A stretch of 38,646 bases of DNA from Bradyrhizobium sp. GTDB lineage: Bacteria; Pseudomonadota; Alphaproteobacteria; Rhizobiales; Xanthobacteraceae. Under the pieces are notes generated by a model. That model was not told the DNA's origin, ran no database searches, and saw nothing but the letters and a program-made list of their open reading frames with translations. The DNA is taken from NCBI RefSeq assembly GCF_027307225.1, contig NZ_DAHUXJ010000159.1:1-38646 (forward strand). The letters are read 5' to 3'. Below are positions 32,929 to 38,646 of the stretch, in pieces; position 1 is the first letter of the stretch, and each line of letters opens with the position of its first letter. The position numbers and the translations under genes are program-made.

Positions 32929-35274
32929 ATGACCAGCTTAGACACCTCGGCCGCCCAGTTCGACCCGTCTTTTGCTGAGCCGAAGGGGCGCTCCCTGATG
33001 CGGCTGCTGGCGCCAATCGCCATCGGCCTGGCGCTGCTGTCGGCCGTCCTCACCTTCATCGTTCTGACCGGCCTGACCCGGATCGAGCCGACGCGCGAGG
33101 TCGCGCTGTCCTTCATCCTGATGAACGGCGCCACCATTCTGGTGCTGCTTGGCATCATCTTCCGCGAAGTCTGGCAAGTAATGCTGGCCCGCCGCCGCGG
33201 CCGGGCGGCGGCGCGGCTCCATGTTCAGGTGGTCGGCCTGTTCTCGATCATTGCCGTGCTGCCAGCCGTTCTGGTGGCGGTCGCCGCCAATGTCACGATC
33301 GACCGTGGTTTTGACCGGCTGTTTTCCGGTCCGACCAAGGCGGTAATCGAAAACTCGCTGATCATTGCGCGGGCCTACGTCGAGGAGCACGCGCATCTGA
33401 TCCGCGGCGATATTCTCGGGATGGCGAACGATGTTGCGCATGCCCGGCCGCTTTACGACCAGGACCGCCAATCCTTCCGCGAATTTCTCACCGCGAGCGC
33501 TGCCTCGCGCAATTTGCCGGGGGCGATGTTGATCGACAAGGATCGCCGCGTCCTTGAAAGCGCGCAAACCGGCATTCCACTCGCCTTTGCCGCGCCACCC
33601 GCCGGGTTTTTGAACAACGTCAAAGAAGACGAGCCGGAGATCGCGGTCCTGCCGGAGCAAAATTACGTCGCCGCCCTGATCCGGTTGCGCTCTTTCCAGG
33701 ACACTTTTCTCTATGTTGCCCGTCCGCTCGATCCGCATGTCGTCGATCAGTTGAAACAGACCGAGGCGAGCGTCGCGGAATATGCCGAGATCGAATCGCG
33801 AAGGCTCGGCATCCAGGTCAACTTCGCGCTGATTTTCGCCGTGATCGCGCTCACGATTCTGATGGCATCGATCCTGCTCGGTCTGAATTTCGCCAACCAG
33901 CTGGTCACGCCCATTCGCCGGCTGATGAGCGCGGCCAATCTGGTCTCGACCGGCGACCTCAAGGTACAGGTGCCGGTGCTTCGCTCCGAGGGCGACCTCG
34001 CGCAACTCGGCGAAACCTTCAACAAGATGACGCAGGAATTGCGTACCCAGCGCGATGAACTCGTGAATGCCAGCGACCTGATTGACAGCCGGCGGCGCTT
34101 CATCGAGGCCGTTTTGTCATCGGCGAGTGCCGGCATCATCGGCGTCGATGCATCGGGCAGCGTCGGCATTCTCAACCGCTCGGCGGAAAAGTTGATCGGC
34201 CACGTCGAATCCGAAACGCTGGATCATCCGCTGTCGGACGTTCTGCCCGAGCTCGACGACATGATGAAAACGGCGCGGGAAGGGACCCAACGGCTGGTGC
34301 AGGGCCAGATCACGATCAATCGCGAGGGGCAGGAGCGGATCCTGTCGGTGCGCGTCAGCGCCGAGCAGACCAGCCAGACCCGCGACAGCTACATCATCAC
34401 GCTTGACGACATCACCGAACTCGTCTCCGCCCAGCGAACCTCGGCCTGGGCCGACGTCGCCCGCAGGATCGCGCACGAAATCAAGAACCCGCTGACGCCG
34501 ATTCAACTCTCGGCCGAGCGCATCCGCCGCAAATTCGGCAAATCAATCACCGAAGACAAGGCGGTGTTCGAACAGTGTACCGAGACAATCGTGCGGCAGG
34601 TCGACGATATCAGGCGGATGGTCGATGAATTCTCGCGCTTCGCGCGGATGCCGAAACCCGTCATCGAAGGCGAAGACGTCGCCGATACGGTGCGTCAGGC
34701 CGTGTTCCTGATGCGGGTCGGTCATCCAGACGTCGATATCGACGCCGAGATCAAGGAAGAGCCGCTACGCGCGAAGTTCGACCGCCGCCTGATATCGCAG
34801 GCGCTGACCAATATCATCAAGAATGCCACCGAGGCGATCGAGGTGGTGCCGGCCGGGGAACTGGAGCGGGGTCGTATTGATGTCATCGCGGCGCGCGACA
34901 ACGACGACATCGTGATTGATGTGGTAGACAACGGAATTGGCCTGCCCAAGACGAGCCGCGCGCGCCTGCTCGAACCCTATGTGACGACTCGGGAAAAGGG
35001 CACCGGTCTTGGGCTTGCGATCGTTGGTCGCGTCCTCGAGGACCATGGCGGCCGGATCGAACTCCACGACGCCTCGGAATTGCGGCCCGGTGCGCGGGGC
35101 GCGTGGATGCGGCTGCGATTTGCGATTTCAGGCCAGGCGGCACCGGCTGAAGGAACGCAACCGCATTCTGAGGCGGTGGCGGCGGCTGAAACAAAGCCGC
35201 CCACGGAAGAAACCTCGGCACCACCAGAAACGACTAATGAAAAAGCCAAAATCGAAGCCGCAACAGGCAACTGA
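32929..35274 (+). CDS. ntrY: Nitrogen regulation transmembrane sensor kinase NtrY
   Basis: A 781-residue membrane kinase. Three hydrophobic segments occupy about residues 25-120 (LLAPIAIGLALLSAVLTFIV; ILMNGATILVLLGIIF; VVGLFSIIAVLPAVLVAVA). A periplasmic domain and a fourth segment (LIFAVIALTILMASILLGL) follow, then HAMP, PAS, the dimerisation helix with His516 (RRIAHEIKNPLTPIQLS) and the ATPase boxes DNGIGLP and GTGLGLAIV. The C-terminal ~45 residues are low complexity. ATG 32929 gives a family-like MTSLDTSAAQ start; ATG 32866 would add 21 residues and sits against a dyad, and neither has a good Shine-Dalgarno. It is paired with NtrX 17 nt downstream. The system is linked in alphaproteobacteria to nitrogen and redox control. 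Confidence 0.96.
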   Translation: MTSLDTSAAQFDPSFAEPKGRSLMRLLAPIAIGLALLSAVLTFIVLTGLTRIEPTREVALSFILMNGATILVLLGIIFREVWQVMLARRRGRAAARLHVQVVGLFSIIAVLPAVLVAVAANVTIDRGFDRLFSGPTKAVIENSLIIARAYVEEHAHLIRGDILGMANDVAHARPLYDQDRQSFREFLTASAASRNLPGAMLIDKDRRVLESAQTGIPLAFAAPPAGFLNNVKEDEPEIAVLPEQNYVAALIRLRSFQDTFLYVARPLDPHVVDQLKQTEASVAEYAEIESRRLGIQVNFALIFAVIALTILMASILLGLNFANQLVTPIRRLMSAANLVSTGDLKVQVPVLRSEGDLAQLGETFNKMTQELRTQRDELVNASDLIDSRRRFIEAVLSSASAGIIGVDASGSVGILNRSAEKLIGHVESETLDHPLSDVLPELDDMMKTAREGTQRLVQGQITINREGQERILSVRVSAEQTSQTRDSYIITLDDITELVSAQRTSAWADVARRIAHEIKNPLTPIQLSAERIRRKFGKSITEDKAVFEQCTETIVRQVDDIRRMVDEFSRFARMPKPVIEGEDVADTVRQAVFLMRVGHPDVDIDAEIKEEPLRAKFDRRLISQALTNIIKNATEAIEVVPAGELERGRIDVIAARDNDDIVIDVVDNGIGLPKTSRARLLEPYVTTREKGTGLGLAIVGRVLEDHGGRIELHDASELRPGARGAWMRLRFAISGQAAPAEGTQPHSEAVAAAETKPPTEETSAPPETTNEKAKIEAATGN

Positions 35275-35291
35275 GAATACGAGCGTCTCCT

Positions 35292-36659
35292 ATGGCCAGT
35301 GATATTTTGATTGTCGATGACGAAGCCGACATTCGCGACCTTGTTGCCGGGATTCTGGACGACGAGGGATTTGCGACGCGGACGGCGCGCGACAGCGATT
35401 CCGCGCTCGCGGAGATCGGCAACCGTCGTCCCAGCCTGGTGTTTCTCGACATCTGGCTGCAGGGCAGCAAGCTCGACGGGCTGCAGCTGCTCGAGCAGAT
35501 CAAGCGCGACCATGCCGACCTTCCGGTGGTGATGATTTCCGGTCACGGCAACATCGAGACCGCCGTCGCCGCGATCAAGCGGGGCGCTTACGACTTCATC
35601 GAGAAGCCGTTCAAGTCAGACCGGCTGATTCTGGTGGCGACACGGGCGCTGGAAACCTCGCGGCTGAAGCGCGAGGTGAAGGAACTCAAGCAATTGGCGC
35701 CTGCCGCGAGCGTCATGACCGGCCGTTCGGCCTGCATGAATCAATTGCGGCAGACCATCGATCGAGCCGCCAAGGCCAACAGCCGGATTCTGATCGTCGG
35801 CCCGTCGGGCTCGGGCAAGGAACTTGCGGCACGCACGCTGCACATCATGTCAAGCCGTGCTGACGGTCCATTCGTGGCGATCAATGCCGCGGCGATCACG
35901 CCGGAGCGCATGGAAATCGAGCTGTTCGGCGTGGAGCCCAATGGCGAGCACGCCCGCAAGACCGGTGCGCTGGAAGAAGCGCATGGCGGCACGCTGTTCA
36001 TCGACGAAATCGGTGACATGCCGCGCGAGACCCAGAACAAGATCCTGCGGGTCCTGGTTGAGCAAACGTTTCAGCGGCAGGGCGGCACGGGCAAGGTCAG
36101 CGTCGATGTCCGCATCATTTCCTCGACGGCGCGCAACCTCGAGGAAGAAATCGCCGCTGGCCATTTCCGCGAGGATCTCTATCACCGCCTGTCGGTGGTG
36201 CCGATCCGCGTTCCGCCGCTGTCGGAGCGGCGCGAGGATATTCCCGAGCTGATCGACTACTTCATGGACCAGATATCGGCCGCGACCGGCCTGCCGAAAC
36301 GGCAGATTGGCCAGGACGCGATGGCGGTTCTGCAATCGCATGTCTGGCCGGGCAACGTCCGTCAGCTTCGCAACAATGTGGAGCGGGTGATGATTCTGGC
36401 CGGCGGCGGGCCGGAAGTGATCATTACCGCCGATATGCTGCCGCAGGACGTTGGTTCGATGGTACCTGCGATGCCGACCAGCAACAACGGCGAGCACATC
36501 ATGGGACTGCCGCTGCGGGAGGCGCGGGAGGTGTTCGAGCGCGATTACCTGATGGCCCAGATCAGCCGCTTTTCCGGAAATATCTCCCGCACAGCGGAAT
36601 TCGTCGGAATGGAGCGATCGGCCCTGCACCGTAAGCTCAAGGCGCTTGGCGTGGGCTAG
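35292..36659 (+). CDS. ntrX: Response regulator NtrX, AAA+ type without GAFTGA loop
   Basis: A 455-residue NtrC-family regulator. The receiver has Asp53 (LVFLDIWLQGSK) and Lys in FIEKPFKSDR. The AAA+ domain has Walker A GPSGSGKE and Walker B GGTLFIDEIGDMP. Where NtrC carries GAFTGA, NtrX reads ELFGVEPNGEHARKTGALEE, so the sigma-54-contacting loop is missing. This is a known trait of alphaproteobacterial NtrX and suggests it does not act as a classical sigma-54 activator. The C-terminal helix-turn-helix is GNISRTAEFVGMERSALHRK. It is cotranscribed with ntrY (17-nt gap). Confidence 0.97.
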   Translation: MASDILIVDDEADIRDLVAGILDDEGFATRTARDSDSALAEIGNRRPSLVFLDIWLQGSKLDGLQLLEQIKRDHADLPVVMISGHGNIETAVAAIKRGAYDFIEKPFKSDRLILVATRALETSRLKREVKELKQLAPAASVMTGRSACMNQLRQTIDRAAKANSRILIVGPSGSGKELAARTLHIMSSRADGPFVAINAAAITPERMEIELFGVEPNGEHARKTGALEEAHGGTLFIDEIGDMPRETQNKILRVLVEQTFQRQGGTGKVSVDVRIISSTARNLEEEIAAGHFREDLYHRLSVVPIRVPPLSERREDIPELIDYFMDQISAATGLPKRQIGQDAMAVLQSHVWPGNVRQLRNNVERVMILAGGGPEVIITADMLPQDVGSMVPAMPTSNNGEHIMGLPLREAREVFERDYLMAQISRFSGNISRTAEFVGMERSALHRKLKALGVG

Positions 36660-36666
36660 TGCTTTT

Positions 36667-36693
36667 GCGCGTCTTTGGCCCTCGCGGACGCGC
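36667..36693 (+). terminator. Hairpin after ntrX
   Basis: GCGCGTC (36667-36673) pairs with GACGCGC (36687-36693) across a 13-nt loop, directly after the ntrX stop. There is no T run behind it, so it may be a stability hairpin or a weak terminator before hfq. Confidence 0.35.
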
Positions 36694-36849
36694 GAAGCTG
36701 CTTGCCTAATAACCAAGCCTGCCTTCTAATCGCCACGCTGTGTTCCCTGGAGGGGGATCTCAAGGGGGCCGGCATCCGAATGGACTGCTTCGTCAGAAAG
36801 CGGCCGTCGGTTCAATAAAAAGAAGCACCAAGACTGCGGGATAAAAACA

Positions 36850-37098
36850 ATGGCGGCAGACCGCGCACAAAATCTACAAGACACCTTCCTCAACCACGTT
36901 CGAAAAACCAAAACGCCACTAACGATTTTTCTGGTCAACGGGGTCAAGCTGCAGGGTATTGTCACATGGTTCGACAATTTCTGCTTGCTGCTCCGGCGCG
37001 ACGGTCATTCACAGCTTGTCTACAAGCATGCGATCTCGACCATCATGCCGGGCGCGCCGATCCAGTTGTTCGAAGGCGGCGAGGATGCACCGGCTTGA
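36850..37098 (+). CDS. hfq: RNA chaperone Hfq
   Basis: An 82-residue Sm-like protein that forms a hexamer and promotes pairing of small RNAs with mRNAs. The Sm1 motif spans QDTFLNHVRKTKTPLTIFLV and GVKLQGIVTWFDNF; Sm2 is YKHAISTIMP, with the typical KH residues of the uridine-binding pore. The C-terminus is short, as in other alphaproteobacteria. An independent promoter is likely in the 190-bp gap after ntrX. hflX follows 11 nt later, the standard hfq-hflX pairing. Confidence 0.98.
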   Translation: MAADRAQNLQDTFLNHVRKTKTPLTIFLVNGVKLQGIVTWFDNFCLLLRRDGHSQLVYKHAISTIMPGAPIQLFEGGEDAPA

Positions 37099-37109
37099 GA
37101 GTGAGCTGA

Positions 37110-38489
37110 TTGGAACCCCGAATTTCTGACGGGGGAGCCGACCGTCCGCGGTCGGCGGTGGGGAAGCAAACCGGGCGGGTGATTGTCATCGGCCCGTACT
37201 TGCGAACGCGCCGGGCAGGCCCCGATGCGCGGGAGGATTCTCATGTCGTCCGCGGCTCGGAAGCACGTCTCGACGAGGCCGTAGGACTCGCGCGCGCCAT
37301 CGATCTCACGATTGCGGACGCCTTGATCGCGCCGGTGAGCCAGATCCGGCCGGCGACCTATCTCGGCAAGGGCAAGGTCGAGGAAATCACCGGTCTTGTC
37401 GCCGGCCACGAAGCCGAACTCGTGGTGATGGACTGTGCGTTGTCGCCGATCCAGCAACGCAACCTCGAGAAAGCCTGGCACACCAAGGTGCTCGATCGCA
37501 CCGGGCTCATTCTGGAAATCTTCGGACGCCGCGCCAAGACCAGGGAAGGCGCGCTTCAGGTTGAGCTCGCGCATCTGAATTATCAGCGCAGCCGGCTGGT
37601 GCGGTCATGGACTCACCTTGAGCGCCAGCGCGGCGGCTTCGGCTTCATGGGCGGACCGGGCGAAACGCAGATCGAAGCCGACCGCCGCATGATCGGCGAG
37701 CGGATCACGCGGCTCGAGAACGAAATCAGGAAGGTCCAGGCGACGCGGCGGCTGCATCGCGCCGGCCGTCAGCGGGTGCCTTATCGCGTGGTGGCGCTGG
37801 TCGGCTACACCAACGCCGGCAAGTCGACGCTGTTCAACCGCCTGACCCGCGCCGATGTTCAGGCTGCCGACATGCTGTTTGCGACACTCGACCCAACCTT
37901 GCGTGCGCTCAGCCTGCCGCACGGAGGCAAGGCGATGCTGTCGGACACGGTCGGGTTCATTTCCAATCTGCCGACGCAACTGGTGGCCGCGTTCCGCGCC
38001 ACGCTTGAAGAGGTGCTCGAGGCCGACGTCATTCTCCATGTCCGCGATATCTCGCATGAAGATAGCGACGCGCAGGAACAGGACGTGGAAGCGGTATTGC
38101 GTCAGCTCGGCATCGATCCGGCAGGCGGACAGCGCATCCTCGAAGTCTGGAACAAGATCGATCGCCTGACGCCGGAAGAACGCGAAAACGTCACCAATAT
38201 CGCTGCGCGCCGCCCGCCGGACCGGCCCTGTTTTCTGGTTTCTGCCGAGACCGGGGAGGGGATCGATGGCCTCCTTTCGGCAATCGAGGACTTGCTGGCG
38301 GCGACGCGAACGACCTTGCATCTGTCGATCGATGCCGCCGACGGCGCCGGCATCAGCTGGCTGCATCGCAATTCGGAAATTCTCGGCAAGGACCTGCGGG
38401 AGGGCCGTTACGAGATGACGGTACGTGTCGATGAGACCAAGCGGGATCTCGTGATCAACCGCTTCGATGCGGTGCCACACGGGCTGTAG
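37110..38489 (+). CDS. hflX: Ribosome-associated GTPase HflX
   Basis: A 459-residue translational GTPase homologue. The N-terminal HflX domain has QIRPATYLGKGKVEEI and the family motif GGFGFMGGPGETQIEADRR. The G domain has G1 GYTNAGKSTLFN, G3 DTVGFISNLP, and G4 as NKID in EVWNKIDRL. HflX of E. coli splits 70S ribosomes under stress such as heat. The start is TTG 37110 with MEPRISDGGADRPRS, preceded by GAGAGTGAG; a downstream ATG would cut into the domain. It is 11 nt after hfq and probably cotranscribed. Confidence 0.96.
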   Translation: MEPRISDGGADRPRSAVGKQTGRVIVIGPYLRTRRAGPDAREDSHVVRGSEARLDEAVGLARAIDLTIADALIAPVSQIRPATYLGKGKVEEITGLVAGHEAELVVMDCALSPIQQRNLEKAWHTKVLDRTGLILEIFGRRAKTREGALQVELAHLNYQRSRLVRSWTHLERQRGGFGFMGGPGETQIEADRRMIGERITRLENEIRKVQATRRLHRAGRQRVPYRVVALVGYTNAGKSTLFNRLTRADVQAADMLFATLDPTLRALSLPHGGKAMLSDTVGFISNLPTQLVAAFRATLEEVLEADVILHVRDISHEDSDAQEQDVEAVLRQLGIDPAGGQRILEVWNKIDRLTPEERENVTNIAARRPPDRPCFLVSAETGEGIDGLLSAIEDLLAATRTTLHLSIDAADGAGISWLHRNSEILGKDLREGRYEMTVRVDETKRDLVINRFDAVPHGL

Positions 38490-38491
38490 TC

Positions 38492-38515
38492 GTCCCCGCG
38501 CACGCACGCGGGGAC
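38492..38515 (+). terminator. Strong hairpin after hflX
   Basis: GTCCCCGCG (38492-38500) pairs perfectly with CGCGGGGAC (38507-38515) around a 6-nt loop, 3 nt after the hflX stop. No T run follows. The sequence CGGGGACCCATA after it is, as I recall, part of another dispersed Bradyrhizobium repeat, so terminator and repeat may coincide. Confidence 0.5.
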
Positions 38516-38646
38516 CCATATGTGGACGGCCCCCGTGGCACAAGAGCTTTCTGAGTAGATCGGATCGCTGCATCCATATGTCCGGCCTGTTGATGCGACA
38601 CGCAATGGTCGCTGGCCAAGATGGGTTGCGCGACGCGAGCTCCAAA

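Overview
The window looks like chromosome of a Bradyrhizobium-type alphaproteobacterium (Nitrobacteraceae). The evidence is the gene order dusB(nifR3)-ntrB-ntrC-ntrY-ntrX-hfq-hflX next to a fused ispDF, a PopZ-type DUF2497 protein beside valS, a 62-kDa GH17 membrane protein resembling NdvC of Bradyrhizobium beta-glucan synthesis, high GC, and intergenic repeats of a kind I recall from Bradyrhizobium genomes. No rRNA, tRNA, CRISPR array or transposase gene was seen.

Layout. 1-5.1 kb: 3' end of a TolC-like gene, popZ-like gene, valS and a small SDR protein. 5-9.1 kb: a membrane-anchored GH17 glucan enzyme (minus strand) divergent from a Tat-exported GH1 beta-glucosidase, then an Mpg-type DNA glycosylase. 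9.2-10.6 kb: lipA and a COQ10/RatA-like START protein. 10.6-13 kb: two exported minus-strand proteins, an Amidase_3 cell-wall amidase and an unrecognised protein with a possible lysozyme-like glutamate. 13-21.3 kb: an accessory segment, with a dispersed non-coding repeat, two small secreted or membrane proteins and a heavy-metal efflux operon (czcC-czcB-czcA-czcD), bracketed by two direct ~100-bp repeats. 21.3-27 kb: a branched-chain-amino-acid-type (HAAT) ABC importer, livK-livH-livM-livG-livF, interrupted twice by palindromic elements. 27-28.8 kb: CinA/PncC-like protein and ispDF on the minus strand. 29-38.5 kb: dusB-ntrBC, ntrYX (two nitrogen-related two-component systems), hfq and hflX.

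The most notable observations are linked to the liv locus. (i) A composite palindromic element (two 73-77 bp hairpins in fixed order, joined by a ~15-nt linker) occurs three times (6694-6857 on minus, 22836-23000, 26107-26270). With two further relatives (22672-22837), its hairpins share an architecture: an outer stem usually beginning TAG, an asymmetric bulge near the arm junction, an inner stem of about 13-16 bp and a 20-30 nt loop, although the stem sequences differ. (ii) These elements form gene boundaries: they carry the stop codons of livK and livG, appear to supply the Shine-Dalgarno of livF, and overlap the 5' end of the GH17 frame. (iii) The LivF Walker A lysine is arginine and the LivG signature glycine is alanine. 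By the known geometry of ABC dimers these two changes fall in the same composite ATP site, predicting one degenerate and one consensus site in an importer.

Start codons were chosen from Shine-Dalgarno position, overlap with the upstream gene and family N-termini. Uncertain ones are marked in the entries.
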